Assembly: GCF_026626305.1 (NCBI RefSeq)
Contig: NZ_JAPNUE010000001.1
Location: 1,072,905-1,136,904 of the forward strand
DNA: 64,000 bases
Origin: Frigidibacter sp. RF13
GTDB taxonomy: Bacteria > Pseudomonadota > Alphaproteobacteria > Rhodobacterales > Rhodobacteraceae
Direction of reading: 5' to 3'
Shown here piece by piece: positions 35,718 to 45,575 of this stretch. Numbering within the stretch: position 1 is the first letter of the stretch; each line of letters begins with the position of its first letter. Below the pieces are notes generated by a model. That model made no database searches and was not told the origin of the DNA. It was given only the letters and a program-made list of their open reading frames with translations. Both the position numbers and the translations under genes were made by a program.

Positions 35718-36002
35718 TCAGACCAGATCGCGCAGGCCCTCTAGCACGGCGGCATTGGCGCACCAGGGCGGCGCCGCTTCGGCCCGGTCATGGTCCTCGA
35801 CATGGTCGCGGCAGTCCCCTGCCGATCCGGTGCAGGCGCGGCAACGATCGACCATCGCCGCGAAATCGCTGCGCGAGAGAAATCCCTGATGCATGGCTTC
35901 CGACAGGTTCACCCCATGGCGCCGCGCCATTTCCCGGGTGAGGTAGAGATGCACGTCCATATCTGTCGAGAGGCGCGGGCGGGTCGCGGCTTGGGTCGGC
36001 AT
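35718..36002 (-). CDS. DUF6455 family protein
   Basis: This small protein of about 94 residues has the family pattern LTREMARRHGVNLSEAMHQG and then MVDRCRACTGSAGDC with a fourth Cys near the C-terminus (PPWCAN). The four cysteines could bind metal. The function is unknown. Two ATGs (ends 36002 and 36041) are possible; the shorter one keeps the family core. Confidence 0.78.
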   Translation of the reverse strand: MPTQAATRPRLSTDMDVHLYLTREMARRHGVNLSEAMHQGFLSRSDFAAMVDRCRACTGSAGDCRDHVEDHDRAEAAPPWCANAAVLEGLRDLV

Positions 36003-36157
36003 GATCTGGCGGTCCTTTTGCTGACGGCCCGGCGCGGCCATAGGCGGACCTTCGCGCCGCGCGGGGACGAAGACATTGAGCCAGATCAAGGAGCGCCGCC
36101 CCTCGAACTGCCCCGTACCACTGGCGCTCGGCCGGGCGCAGCGCTAGACTCAGGCCC

Positions 36158-36397
36158 ATGTTTACGATCGAGCATGATTTCGACGCCACCGTCATTACCC
36201 TTGTCGACGAAGGGTCGAGCCACCTTGAAGAAGATGTGGTGATCCAGGGATTTGAGGAATGCGTGACCGTCGAACAGTATGACCAGCGCGAGGACAAGGT
36301 GGTGAAGATCGTCCTTTCCATGCATCAGGTGCAGGAACTCGCTGCGGCGCTGAACCTGCCCGAAGGCGTCTACCGGCTGAAGGAGCGCAAGGGCTAG
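36158..36397 (+). CDS. conserved hypothetical protein
   Basis: This 79-residue acidic protein (MFTIEHDFDATVITLVDEG, then VVIQGFEECVTVEQYD and LNLPEGVYRLKERKG) is not recognised as a named family. It has the alternating pattern of a small beta-rich domain and normal codon use. Its stop shares the CTAG tetranucleotide with the stop of the convergent DUF167 gene. Confidence 0.7.
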   Translation: MFTIEHDFDATVITLVDEGSSHLEEDVVIQGFEECVTVEQYDQREDKVVKIVLSMHQVQELAAALNLPEGVYRLKERKG

Positions 36398-36648
36398 GGC
36401 TCCACCCGGAAGGTCTTGTCGCGCGAGGTTTCGCCGCGCAGCAGGGTCAAGCGGGATTTCGCGATGCCCATTGCCTTGGCGAGAGCCGCCTGTACCGCGC
36501 GATTGGCCTTGCCGTCTTCGGGCACGACGGTCACATAGACGCGGATCTGACCGTCTTCGACCGTGATCCGGTCGCGCGCGGCTTTCGGCGTGACCCGCAC
36601 GGTAAATTCGGTCCCGGGCCGGGCAAGATGGCTGAGGTCGGTCATCAT
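36394..36648 (-). CDS. DUF167 (YggU) family protein
   Basis: This 84-residue protein has the YggU fold signature: FTVRVTPKAARDRI, VYVTVVPEDGKANRAV and SRLTLLRGETSRDKTFRV. The function is unknown; the family is widespread. It overlaps the convergent gene at 36158 by 4 nt. Confidence 0.92.
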   Translation of the reverse strand: MMTDLSHLARPGTEFTVRVTPKAARDRITVEDGQIRVYVTVVPEDGKANRAVQAALAKAMGIAKSRLTLLRGETSRDKTFRVEP

Positions 36649-36704
36649 TCCTCTCTGGTAGCGGTTCTAGCGTGGGGCTAGGGTCGCGGCAAAGGGAGAG
36701 GCGG

Positions 36705-37802
36705 ATGAAAAGCGCTTTTTTCACCGATGAGCGGTGCTTTTGGCATCATGGCGGCAATTACGTGCTGACGGCGCCTGCGGGCGGCTATGTGCAGCCGGGC
36801 GGCGGCCTGCCGGAAAATCCCGAAACCAAGCGGCGGTTGAAGAACCTGCTGGAAGTCACGGGCCTGATGGCAGAAATGAAGGTTCGGGGCGCCGAAGTCG
36901 CAAGCCGCGGGGATCTGTTGCGCGTCCATCCGGCCGCCTACCTCGATGCGTTCAAGGCGGCTTCCGACGCGGGCGGAGGCGAGCTTGGCTTGCGCACGCC
37001 GTTCGGGCGCGGCGGGTATGAAATCGCTACGCTGTCGGCGGGGCTTGCGACAGCAGCGCTTCTGTCGGTGCTGAGGGGCGAGCATCCCAATGCCTATGCG
37101 CTGACCCGCCCGCCGGGCCATCACGCCACCGCCGACTGGCCGAACGGCTTTTGCCTCATCAACAATATCGCCGTGGCGGTCCGCGCCGCGCAGGCGGCGG
37201 GTCTGGCCCGCCGGATCGCGGTGGTCGATTGGGACGTCCATCACGGCAATGGCACCGAGGCGATCTTCTGGCGCGACCCCGAAGTGCTGACCATCTCGCT
37301 GCATCAGGAGCGGAACTATCCTTTAGATACCGGCGGTGTCGAGGCGCGCGGCGAAGGCAAGGGCCATGGGTTCAACCTCAATATCCCGCTGCCGCCAGGG
37401 ACCGGGCATGAGAGCTATCTCGAGGCGATGGAGCGGATCGTGCTTCCCGCGCTGCACCGCTTCGGCCCGGACGCGATCGTGGTCGCCTGCGGCTACGACG
37501 CCTCGGCCTTCGATCCCTTGGGGCGGATGGTGGCGACGACCAAGACTTTCCGGGCGATGACCGGGCAGGTGAAGGCGGCGGCGGATGATCTGTGCGGCGG
37601 GCGCCTCGTTCTGGTGCATGAGGGCGGCTATTCGGAAATGCACGTGCCCTTCTGCGGCCATGCGGCGATCGAGGCGCTGACCGGATCGGCGATCCGCGCG
37701 CCCGACCCGCTGGCGGCGGCGCTGGAGGCGCGTCAGCCGGGGCCGGAGTGGCGGGCGCATGTCTCGGCCCATATCGCACGGCTAGCGGACTATTTTCTTT
37801 AG
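36705..37802 (+). CDS. histone deacetylase-family (acetylpolyamine/acetoin-type) deacetylase
   Basis: This 365-residue zinc hydrolase of the HDAC superfamily has RPPGHHA (catalytic His pair), NGFCLINNIAVA, WDVHHGNGTE (zinc Asp and His), CGYDASAFDPLG (second zinc Asp) and GGYSE near the end. Bacterial members deacetylate polyamines, acetoin-related compounds or acyl-lysines; sequence alone does not separate them. GGGAGAGGCGG precedes the ATG. Confidence 0.92.
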   Translation: MKSAFFTDERCFWHHGGNYVLTAPAGGYVQPGGGLPENPETKRRLKNLLEVTGLMAEMKVRGAEVASRGDLLRVHPAAYLDAFKAASDAGGGELGLRTPFGRGGYEIATLSAGLATAALLSVLRGEHPNAYALTRPPGHHATADWPNGFCLINNIAVAVRAAQAAGLARRIAVVDWDVHHGNGTEAIFWRDPEVLTISLHQERNYPLDTGGVEARGEGKGHGFNLNIPLPPGTGHESYLEAMERIVLPALHRFGPDAIVVACGYDASAFDPLGRMVATTKTFRAMTGQVKAAADDLCGGRLVLVHEGGYSEMHVPFCGHAAIEALTGSAIRAPDPLAAALEARQPGPEWRAHVSAHIARLADYFL

Positions 37803-37827
37803 GCGCCTCGGCAGATACCGCGCGCCC

Positions 37828-37898
37828 TCCGATTTCTTGCGAAGAAATCGGACCGGACCCTTTGAAAGGGTCCGCGCGGATTTCGTGACGAAATCCGC
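37828..37898. repeat. three consecutive perfect hairpins
   Basis: Three inverted repeats follow each other with 1-base gaps. First: TCCGATTTCTT/AAGAAATCGGA, 11-bp arms, 3-base loop (37828-37852). Second: CGGACCCTTT/AAAGGGTCCG, 10-bp arms, 1-base centre (37854-37874). Third: GCGGATTTCG/CGAAATCCGC, 10-bp arms, 3-base loop (37876-37898). They lie 26 nt after the HDAC-family stop and before the nitroreductase gene. Confidence 0.8.
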
Positions 37899-37954
37899 CC
37901 CCCTTGATTGTCGGGGCGCGATGGCCGACATCAGCGGGGACCAGGGAGTTGCCG

Positions 37955-38533
37955 ATGCCCAACCCGAACCCCGCCGTAATGGATTTCCTTCTGACCCGCC
38001 GTTCGCGCCCGGCGCGGACGCTCTCGCTGCCGGTGCCGGGGCGCGACCAGCTTCTTCGCATCCTGACGGCAGCGGCGCGGGTGCCCGATCACGGCAAACT
38101 GGAACCGTGGCGGTTCGTGGTGCTTGAAAAGCCTGCACTTGACCGTCTGGCACGGCTTGCCGCCACTCGCGGGGCCGAAACTGGCCGGGATGCAGAACAG
38201 ACCGCGAAAGGCGTCGCCCAGTTCACTGATTCAAATCTGACAATTGCGGTGGTCAAACGTCCCTGCTCGACTGAGAAAATTCCAGAAATCGAACAGGTGC
38301 TGTCAACCGGCGCGGTTTGCGTCACGCTTCTGAACGCGGCGGCAGCGGAAGGATTCGGCGCCAACTGGCTGACCGGCTGGGTCGCCTCTGATGAGGTGAT
38401 CTGCCGCGAGGGCTTTGGCCTTCTGCCCGGCGAATGGGTGGCGGGTCTCATCCATATCGGCACCGAAACGTCGGTGCCGCCCGACCGGCCGCGCCCCGAT
38501 CTTGAGATGATCGTCACCTGGCTGCCCGCATGA
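37955..38533 (+). CDS. nitroreductase-family flavoprotein
   Basis: This 192-residue FMN enzyme resembles the YdjA-type small nitroreductases: DFLLTRRSRPARTL, RVPDHGKLEPWRF (FMN phosphate contact) and GFGANWLTGW. It would reduce nitro or quinone compounds with NAD(P)H. The next gene overlaps it by ATGA. Coupling with an EI24-type membrane protein is frequent in this group but not explained. Confidence 0.9.
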   Translation: MPNPNPAVMDFLLTRRSRPARTLSLPVPGRDQLLRILTAAARVPDHGKLEPWRFVVLEKPALDRLARLAATRGAETGRDAEQTAKGVAQFTDSNLTIAVVKRPCSTEKIPEIEQVLSTGAVCVTLLNAAAAEGFGANWLTGWVASDEVICREGFGLLPGEWVAGLIHIGTETSVPPDRPRPDLEMIVTWLPA

Positions 38534-39219
38534 TCCTGTCGTCCTTCCTTGCCGCCATCGGCCAATTGGGCGACAGGCGCTTCCTGAAGGTCTTCGCGCT
38601 TGGCGTCGGCCTCGCGCTTGCGCTGCTATTTGCGATCTATGCTTTGTTCCTGCAACTGATCGGCTGGTTCACACCCGACGCGTTGACGCTTCCGTTCATC
38701 GGCGAGGTGCGCTGGGTCAAGGACCTGCTCGGCTGGGGCTCGCTACTTCTTATGATCGGGCTGTCGGTCTTCTTGATGGTGCCGGTCGCGGCACTGTTTT
38801 CCGGCCTCTTCCTCGAAGATGTCGCCGATGCGGTCGAGGACCGGCACTATCCGCGCCTCGCCCCGGCACAGGGGCAGAGCTTCTATGAGGGTCTTCTGCG
38901 GTCGGTCAATTTCTTTGGCGTGCTGATCGTCGTGAACATTCTGGCGCTGGTGCTTTACCTCTTCGTCGGCCCTCTCGCGCCTTTGATGTTCTGGGCGGTG
39001 AACGGCTATCTGCTCGGGCGGGAATATTTCGAAACCGTCGCGGCGCGGCGGCTGGGCCCGACCGAGGCGAAGGCGCTCAGAAAGGCCAACGGCGGCACGG
39101 TCTGGCTTGCGGGCGCGCTGATGGCCGCGCCGCTTTCATTCCCCTTCGTCAATCTGGTGATTCCGGTCCTGGGCGTCGCGACCTTTACCCATATCTTCCA
39201 CCGGCTCACCGGGCGCTGA
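38530..39219 (+). CDS. EI24/CysZ-like membrane protein
   Basis: This 229-residue inner-membrane protein has four main hydrophobic segments. EI24-family landmarks include FLEDVADAVEDRHYP in the first loop and GREYFETVAARRL in the second. CysZ relatives import sulfate; the function here is unproven. The ATG overlaps the nitroreductase stop. Confidence 0.88.
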   Translation: MILSSFLAAIGQLGDRRFLKVFALGVGLALALLFAIYALFLQLIGWFTPDALTLPFIGEVRWVKDLLGWGSLLLMIGLSVFLMVPVAALFSGLFLEDVADAVEDRHYPRLAPAQGQSFYEGLLRSVNFFGVLIVVNILALVLYLFVGPLAPLMFWAVNGYLLGREYFETVAARRLGPTEAKALRKANGGTVWLAGALMAAPLSFPFVNLVIPVLGVATFTHIFHRLTGR

Positions 39220-39224
39220 GGCGC

Positions 39225-39505
39225 TCAGTTCACCGGGCGGGGGCCAAGCCTGCCGAAGAAGTCGAGATCGTAGATATCGAAGAGGCCCGAGAAGATCACA
39301 GCCGCGATCGCGGCCCAGATCACGATGGTGATGATCGTGGTAATCTTCGCCTTCCACAGGATCCGCGCGTCCGAGGGCGCCGAGGCTGGCGTGCCCGGCA
39401 CCACCTCGCCTGCGTCGGCCTGACTGCCCGGCGTCGCTTGCAGGACGACGAAGAAGACCAGAAACCAGATGACCGCGAAAAGGACGATGCCGCCGGTGAG
39501 GTTCA

Positions 39506-39506
<1 letters not shown>
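39225..39506 (-). CDS. DUF1467 family membrane protein
   Basis: This 93-residue protein has two membrane helices (residues 5-23 and 57-77) and the family pattern FAVIWFLVFFVVLQ. The function is unknown. Its ATG overlaps the epimerase stop (ATGA), the usual order in Rhodobacterales. Confidence 0.92.
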
Positions 39507-39910
<404 letters not shown>

Positions 39911-40073
39911 TCTTTCCCCCATCCTTGATCGCGGCGAGTTATGCGGCGGCGGGGCCCCGCGCGCAAGCGAAAGACTGTCGCACGAGATGTCCGTTGGCGT
40001 TTTACCGCCCGTTAGCCACAAGGGTTCTAGGCTTGCCCCGACGACCCACCCGACTGGACCGCGAGGGCAAGAG

Positions 40074-40772
40074 ATGGCCGACGATCTGACCGAACTACTG
40101 GCAACACAGGCGCCGCAGCCGGGCCGCCCGCTTTGGGGCCTGACCGTGCTGGTGGTCGAGGACAGCCGTTTTGCCTGCGAGGCGATGCGGCTTTTGTGCC
40201 TGCGCTCCGGCGCGCGGATCAGGCGGGCGGATTGTCTGGCCTCAGCGCGCAGGCATCTAATGACCTACCGGCCCACGGTGGTGATCGTCGATCCCGGCCT
40301 GCCGGACGGTTCGGGCCTTGACCTGATCGCTGAGCTCTCTGCCGCGCGGCCCCGCATTCCCGCGATCCTCGGCGCGAGCGGCGATCCGGAGATGGCGGCG
40401 GAGGCGCGGGCGCGCGGCGCGGACGGGTTTCTGGTGAAGCCGATCGAAAGCCTCGCCGCCTTCCAACGCGCGATCCTTACCGCCCTGCCCGCCGTCGGCG
40501 GCGCCCGGCCGCAGGTGCAGCCGGGCGACCGGATCGAGCCCGACCGGATGGCGCTGCGCGACGATCTGCTGCATGCGGCCGATATTCTCGACGATGCGCC
40601 GGATGACGGGCGGCTCGACTATCTGTCGCGCTTCCTTGTCGGTGTGGCGCGCATCGCCCATGACGGGGCGCTTGCCGATGCGGCGGAGGCGATGGCGGGC
40701 GATCATGACCGCGCGCCGGGCGAGCTGTCGGCGCTCGTGCGCGAACGACTGGCGGCAGGATCGGCCTTCTGA
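40074..40772 (+). CDS. single-domain-type response regulator with helical C-terminus
   Basis: This 232-residue protein has an N-terminal receiver (LTVLVVEDSRFACEAMRLL; phospho-acceptor Asp in VVIVDPGLPDGSG; LVKPI). The C-terminal 90 residues are helical, without HTH, GGDEF or EAL features. It may act by protein-protein contact. No histidine kinase is adjacent. GAGGGCAAGAG precedes the ATG. Confidence 0.88.
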   Translation: MADDLTELLATQAPQPGRPLWGLTVLVVEDSRFACEAMRLLCLRSGARIRRADCLASARRHLMTYRPTVVIVDPGLPDGSGLDLIAELSAARPRIPAILGASGDPEMAAEARARGADGFLVKPIESLAAFQRAILTALPAVGGARPQVQPGDRIEPDRMALRDDLLHAADILDDAPDDGRLDYLSRFLVGVARIAHDGALADAAEAMAGDHDRAPGELSALVRERLAAGSAF

Positions 40773-40809
40773 CATGGGCAGCGACCGCGACCGTGACGCG
40801 CCTGCGGCC

Positions 40810-41532
40810 TCAGCCCGCCGCGCGGTCGGGGTCGGTGGTCGCGAGGAACGGACGGGTGAGAGCGGAAAGGCTTTCGCGTTGCTGCCCGGCGGCATCGAAA
40901 TTCCCGTCGTCCAGCCAGCGGTCGTAACAGGATTGAAGCCCTGCCCAATCGCCATCGGTCATCGCGAACCAGGCGGTATCGCGGTTGCGGCCCTTGTAGA
41001 TCATATGCTGGCGGAAGGTGCCCTCGTAGGAGAAGCCGAACCGTTCGGCCGCGCGGCGTGAGGGGCGGTTCAGCGCATCGCACTTCCATTCATAGCGGCG
41101 ATAGCCGTTGGCGAAGGCCCAGCGCATCATCAGCATCATCGCTTCGGTTGCGGCGCGCGTGCCCTGAAGGGCGGGCGACAGGCAGATATGGCCGACCTCG
41201 ATCGCGCCATGCTCGGGCGTGATCCTCAGGAAGGCGGCGACGCCCGCCGCCCGGCCGCTCGCCAGATCGCGGATCGCGTAGAAACAGGGATCGGGCTTAC
41301 CTTCCATCCCTTCGGCCCAGAGCCGGTAGTCTCCCTCAGTCGCGAAGGGGCCATAGCCCATGTAGGTCCAGAGGTCGGGCCTGTCGGCGAAGGCCGCATG
41401 CAGCTCTGCCGCATGCGCCGCCGCACTCAGCCTTTCGAGGCGGACGAGACGGCCCGCAATCTCGTTCTCATCGGGCCAGCGGGCGGGCTGCCACCCCGCT
41501 ACGTCCGGCCCTACCGGGGTAGTCGTTGTCAT
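40810..41532 (-). CDS. RimJ/RimL-type GNAT acetyltransferase
   Basis: This 240-residue protein has the RimJ/RimL-like pattern GRLVRLERLSAAAH, WTYMGYGPF, IEVGHICLSPALQGTRAATE (acetyl-CoA loop) and KCDALNRPSRRAAERFGF. It probably acetylates an N-terminus or small amine; the target is unknown. The frame extends 34 codons upstream; I chose the ATG with GGAAGTGG upstream. Confidence 0.9.
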   Translation of the reverse strand: MTTTTPVGPDVAGWQPARWPDENEIAGRLVRLERLSAAAHAAELHAAFADRPDLWTYMGYGPFATEGDYRLWAEGMEGKPDPCFYAIRDLASGRAAGVAAFLRITPEHGAIEVGHICLSPALQGTRAATEAMMLMMRWAFANGYRRYEWKCDALNRPSRRAAERFGFSYEGTFRQHMIYKGRNRDTAWFAMTDGDWAGLQSCYDRWLDDGNFDAAGQQRESLSALTRPFLATTDPDRAAG

Positions 41533-41749
41533 CTTGCCACTTCCTTTTCTGTGCCGATTCGGGCGGGCTTTTCGCGGCTCAGGCTGCCATGCCGCCGCGA
41601 GGGGCGCAAAGCGCCGCAGCATGTCCACCGCCATGATATCTGGCGGAAATCGCCCCTACCGCGTCACCCGCATTCCGCATTTCGGCCCCAATTGGCGGCG
41701 ATCTTTGCCTCATGTGTTTTTCCCGGCCGCCGCCGGACATGAGGTTGAG

Positions 41750-41878
41750 ATGACGGACCGTATTCTGCGTATCGCCCTGAACGAACGGCTTACCCGCGCC
41801 GCCCACTGGACTGTGTTCACACTTGGCGCCGCTTCTCTGGTTTTCTCGATCGCGGCAACTGCCGCGTCGGCCCTCTAA
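41750..41878 (+). CDS. small single-helix membrane protein
   Basis: This 42-residue protein (MTDRILRIALNERLTRAAHW, then a hydrophobic stretch to the end) has a basic amphipathic start and one membrane helix. GAGG lies 8 nt upstream of the ATG and a strong terminator follows the stop at 41953. The layout supports a real short gene. The function is unknown. Confidence 0.55.
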   Translation: MTDRILRIALNERLTRAAHWTVFTLGAASLVFSIAATAASAL

Positions 41879-41952
41879 GACAAGTTTCTCGCCTGTACCG
41901 CGAACGGGTGGCATTACCGCCGCCATACTCACGGTGACGCCGGCAGGCAGCA

Positions 41953-41983
41953 AAAGGCCCGGGGACCAAACCCCCGGGCCTTT
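41953..41983. terminator. bidirectional intrinsic terminator
   Basis: AAAGGCCCGGGG and CCCCGGGCCTTT form a 12-bp stem around a 7-base loop. On the minus strand it follows the aspS stop by about 24 nt and continues into TTTT. On the plus strand it follows the small gene at 41750 and runs into TTTGTCTTT. Confidence 0.9.
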
Positions 41984-42006
41984 GTCTTTGCCTGAGGCGC
42001 GCAGCC

Positions 42007-43782
42007 TTATTCCTTGGGAATGGTCCTGAGGCGCAGGTCGCGCAGCTGTTCGTTCGTGGGCTCGGAGGGCGCGCCCATCATCAGATCCTCGGCGCGCTGG
42101 TTCATCGGGAACATGATGACCTGGCGGATATTCGCCTCGTCAGCCAGAAGCATCACGATCCGGTCGATCCCGGCCGCGCAGCCGCCGTGCGGGGGGGCCC
42201 CGTATTTGAACGCCTTGACCATGCCGCCGAAGCGCTTCTCGACCTCTTCCTTGGGGTATCCCGCCAGTTCGAAGGCCTTGAACATGATCTCGGGCTTGTG
42301 GTTGCGAATCCCGCCCGAAATCAGCTCATAGCCGTTGCAGGCTAGGTCGTACTGATAGGCATGGACCTTCAGCGGATCGCCATTCAGCGCCTCAAGCCCG
42401 CCCTGCGGCATCGAGAACGGGTTGTGGGAAAAGTCGATCTTGCCCTCGTCGGTCTTCTCGTACATCGGGAAATCGACGATCCAGGCGAATTTGAAGCAGT
42501 TCTCTTCGGTCAGACCCAGTTCGCGACCGATCTCGTTCCGCGCGCGTCCCGCTACGGCTTCAAAGGTCTCGGGCTTGCCGCCGAGGAAGAAGACGGCATC
42601 GCCCTCGCCAAGGCCAAGTTCCACGCGGATCGCTTCGGTCTTGTCCTCGCCCAAGGCCTTGGCGATCGGACCCGCTGCCTCGGTCGTGCCATCCTCAGCC
42701 TTCCGCCAGAAGATATAGCCCATGCCCGGCAGGCCTTCCTTCTGGGCGAAGGCATTCATCCGGTCGGCGAACTTGCGGCTGCCGCCGTTGGGGGCGGGAA
42801 TGGCACGGACTTCGTTGCCTTCCTGTTCCAGAAGCTTGGCGAAAATCGCGAAGCCCGAGCCGCGGAAATGCTCGCTGACGTCCGCCATCCTGATCGGATT
42901 GCGCAGGTCCGGCTTGTCGGAGCCGTACCATTTCAGCGCGTCCTTGTAGGCGATGCGCTGCCAGTCGGCATAGACCTTCCGGTCGCCGCCGAATTCTTCG
43001 AACAGGCCCTGGATCACCGGCTGGACGGCGGCAAACACATCCTCCTGCTCGACGAAGGACATTTCGATGTCGAGCTGGTAGAAATCGGTGGGCGAACGGT
43101 CGGCGCGCGGGTCTTCGTCGCGGAAGCAGGGCGCGATCTGGAAATAACGGTCGAACCCCGCGACCATGATCAGCTGCTTGAACTGCTGGGGCGCCTGCGG
43201 CAGGGCGTAGAACTTGCCGGGATGCAGGCGCGAGGGCACGAGGAAGTCGCGCGCGCCTTCAGGGCTTGAGGCCGTGATGATCGGCGTCTGAAACTCGTTG
43301 AAGCCTGCCGACCACATGCGGTTGCGGATCGAGCGCACCACGTTCGAGCGCAGCATCATGTTGCGGTGCAGCCCCTCGCGGCGGAGGTCGAGGAAGCGGT
43401 AGGTGAGGCGGGTTTCCTCGGGGTAGTCGAGGTCGCCGAAGACCGGCAGAGGCAGTTCTTCGGCCGGGCCGAGGACCTCGACCGCCATCGCGTAGACCTC
43501 GATCTCGCCGGTGGGGATCTTGGGGTTCACGAGCGAGGCATCGCGGGCCTTCACGCGGCCATCGACGCGGATCACGGTTTCGGCCTTCAGCTTTTCGATC
43601 GCCGCGAAGGCCGGGCTGTCGCTGTCGGCAAGCACCTGCGTCATGCCGTAGTGGTCGCGCAGGTCGATGAAAAGGACCCCGCCATGATCGCGCACCCGAT
43701 GCACCCAGCCCGACAGGCGGACGCTCTCGCCCGCATGCGATTTATTGAGATCGGCGCAGGTATGGCTGCGGTAGGCGTGCAT
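42007..43782 (-). CDS. aspS: aspartyl-tRNA synthetase
   Basis: This 591-residue class IIb synthetase has an OB-fold anticodon domain ([19 protein letters not shown]), motif 2 [19 protein letters not shown], the bacterial GAD insertion domain and motif 3 [14 protein letters not shown]. His33 in RDHGG is the residue associated with non-discriminating AspRS, which also charges tRNA-Asn with Asp for amidation by GatCAB; discriminating enzymes carry Leu there. I chose the ATG at 43782, which gives the family N-terminus. Confidence 0.96.
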   Translation of the reverse strand: MHAYRSHTCADLNKSHAGESVRLSGWVHRVRDHGGVLFIDLRDHYGMTQVLADSDSPAFAAIEKLKAETVIRVDGRVKARDASLVNPKIPTGEIEVYAMAVEVLGPAEELPLPVFGDLDYPEETRLTYRFLDLRREGLHRNMMLRSNVVRSIRNRMWSAGFNEFQTPIITASSPEGARDFLVPSRLHPGKFYALPQAPQQFKQLIMVAGFDRYFQIAPCFRDEDPRADRSPTDFYQLDIEMSFVEQEDVFAAVQPVIQGLFEEFGGDRKVYADWQRIAYKDALKWYGSDKPDLRNPIRMADVSEHFRGSGFAIFAKLLEQEGNEVRAIPAPNGGSRKFADRMNAFAQKEGLPGMGYIFWRKAEDGTTEAAGPIAKALGEDKTEAIRVELGLGEGDAVFFLGGKPETFEAVAGRARNEIGRELGLTEENCFKFAWIVDFPMYEKTDEGKIDFSHNPFSMPQGGLEALNGDPLKVHAYQYDLACNGYELISGGIRNHKPEIMFKAFELAGYPKEEVEKRFGGMVKAFKYGAPPHGGCAAGIDRIVMLLADEANIRQVIMFPMNQRAEDLMMGAPSEPTNEQLRDLRLRTIPKE

Positions 43783-43980
43783 GGTCGTCCCCTTCAAGAG
43801 GCAATCTTTCGGTTCGCGCCGATACACATGGGTGGGGCGGCGAAGTCAAGGGGCGGAACCGCTTCCTCACCCGGCCTATCCAGCAAGATGCCGCACCCCG
43901 CCATGCCCCGGGCTTGACGTGACCGAATATTTTGCGCTTTGAGCCACACTGGCGCCAGATTTTCCAGCCAATCGACTGAC

Positions 43981-44277
43981 ATGAATACAGAAACAATCAC
44001 CTTCCGTTCCCTGCCCGCTGTTTCCGGCACATTGGTCGGTCCAAGCGTCGCCAGCTTCACGCACGGTTCGGAGGCGAGGCGGGTCACGCTGTCTGCGGTT
44101 CTTGCATCTCCGGCCCTGCTTGCCGCCATATCGTACGGCAACTCCGCTTTGATGGAGCTGAACGCAACCGGTGAACCTCTTGGTGTCGCCGCCGTCGCTC
44201 TGTTCGCTCCATTGTTTCTCTTCGGCGTGCGGCGCGCAGCGAAACTGGCGCACGCCGGTCAGGCTGCAGTTTCGTGA
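43981..44277 (+). CDS. hypothetical membrane-associated protein
   Basis: This 98-residue protein has a central and a C-terminal hydrophobic segment (VTLSAVLASPALLAAISYG; LGVAAVALFAPLFLFGV). It is not recognised. The following glycosyltransferase starts with GTG overlapping its TGA, so they are probably co-expressed. Confidence 0.6.
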   Translation: MNTETITFRSLPAVSGTLVGPSVASFTHGSEARRVTLSAVLASPALLAAISYGNSALMELNATGEPLGVAAVALFAPLFLFGVRRAAKLAHAGQAAVS

Positions 44278-45575
44278 TCCTGCGCGGCCCAAGAGCCGGG
44301 AGCGCGGCCGATCGAGCCATAGCGCTTACGATCCTGGCAGTCTGGGCTCTCGTTCAACTTGTGCTGCTCTGGGACGAATTGCCGGGCGACCTATCGGCGA
44401 TCTATGTGGCCGGCTGGTTCTGGAACAACGGCGAGCCGGGCCTCATCTACGATGCCCCCCCACATTTCTTCGGTGGCACTCCGCCTCAATGGATCAGCCG
44501 CGTCAACGAGATCGGCGGACAAGAGGCCACCGTTTTCCCCTATGTTTACCCGCCACTGTGGGCAGCCCTCGCCGGGCCGCTTACAGGCTGGATGGACGCG
44601 TTCTGGTTCTCGCGCACCGTCTATGTGTTTCATATCTCGCTTCTTGTCGCCTGCGTCTTCATCTCTGCACGGTTCGCACGCCCGCGCCTGATGCCCTATT
44701 GGACCTGGGCTGCACTCGCGGTCATCGCGCTGGTACTTTCGACGCCAGCGAAGAGTGCGCTTGACCAGAACCAACCGACAATCGCGATGATGTTTCTCCT
44801 GCTTTTCGGCCTTGATCGGCTCGTGCAAGGCAAGGATCGTGCGGCGGGCATTTGCCTCGCAATCGCCGCCGCACTGAAGATCACGCCGGTCCTTTTCGTC
44901 CTCATCCTTCTGGTGGAGCGGCGTTTCCGCGCCGTGGCTGCCTTCGTGGTTACGGGCGGCCTCCTCGGCGGCCTCAGTCTTTTGCTGTGCGGAACAGAGG
45001 CGCACTGGCAGTTTCGCGATGCCGTCCAGCTCGTTTCGGACAATGGCCTGATCTCGGCCGTCAATCTCTCGCTGCGCACCGCGTTCTACGGGGTCGCGGC
45101 GATTGTCGGCGCTGTTCCGGCCTTCGATATCGAGAGCCGGAACAGCGCGATTGAGAACCTGCCGGCATGGATCGATATAACTTTGCCGCTGGTCGGAGCC
45201 CTGATCATCGGCGGTTGGCTCTTCGCCCTGAGAAAACTCGATGACCCAGCACGGCTGACGCTTGCCTGGCTTACATTCGCTCTCGTCATCCCGCTTTTCG
45301 GTCCGCTTGGCTGGCAGCATTATTACCTTCTGCCACTCTTCCTTCTGCCCTCTCTAGTATCGCGACTTCCGAAAGGGTTGCGGTCGCTCGCCGTTGCCGC
45401 CGCGCTGATCTCGTCAGCTCTGGTCACACTGCTTCTGACGGCCCTGATGCCCTGGCCCACGATGGGATATGTCTGGATCGCGACGGGCGGGTGGCTGGTG
45501 CTGCTTGGGCTCATCCCCTTTGCGCGCGGCGATCAGAGCGACGGTCAGAATGGCCTGACGACATTGCCGGAATAG
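44274..45575 (+). CDS. DUF2029/GT87-family polyprenol-phosphate glycosyltransferase
   Basis: This 433-residue membrane protein has about ten hydrophobic segments and the GT87 pattern: DLSAIYVAGWFWNNG after the first helix, ATVFPYVYPPLWAAL, and SALDQNQPTIAMMFLLLFG. GT-C enzymes of this family transfer mannose or arabinose from polyprenol phosphate on the periplasmic side. The substrate here is unknown. The GTG start overlaps the preceding stop. Confidence 0.86.
   Translation: MILRGPRAGSAADRAIALTILAVWALVQLVLLWDELPGDLSAIYVAGWFWNNGEPGLIYDAPPHFFGGTPPQWISRVNEIGGQEATVFPYVYPPLWAALAGPLTGWMDAFWFSRTVYVFHISLLVACVFISARFARPRLMPYWTWAALAVIALVLSTPAKSALDQNQPTIAMMFLLLFGLDRLVQGKDRAAGICLAIAAALKITPVLFVLILLVERRFRAVAAFVVTGGLLGGLSLLLCGTEAHWQFRDAVQLVSDNGLISAVNLSLRTAFYGVAAIVGAVPAFDIESRNSAIENLPAWIDITLPLVGALIIGGWLFALRKLDDPARLTLAWLTFALVIPLFGPLGWQHYYLLPLFLLPSLVSRLPKGLRSLAVAAALISSALVTLLLTALMPWPTMGYVWIATGGWLVLLGLIPFARGDQSDGQNGLTTLPE

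Noticed and set aside
37828..37898. A minimal CRISPR array
   Set aside because: The three units are different palindromes, not a repeated sequence separated by spacers, and there are no cas genes.
45545..45575. A frameshift at the end of the GT87 gene
   Set aside because: The overlap is explained by convergent transcription with the CPBP protease gene; both proteins have normal family lengths.
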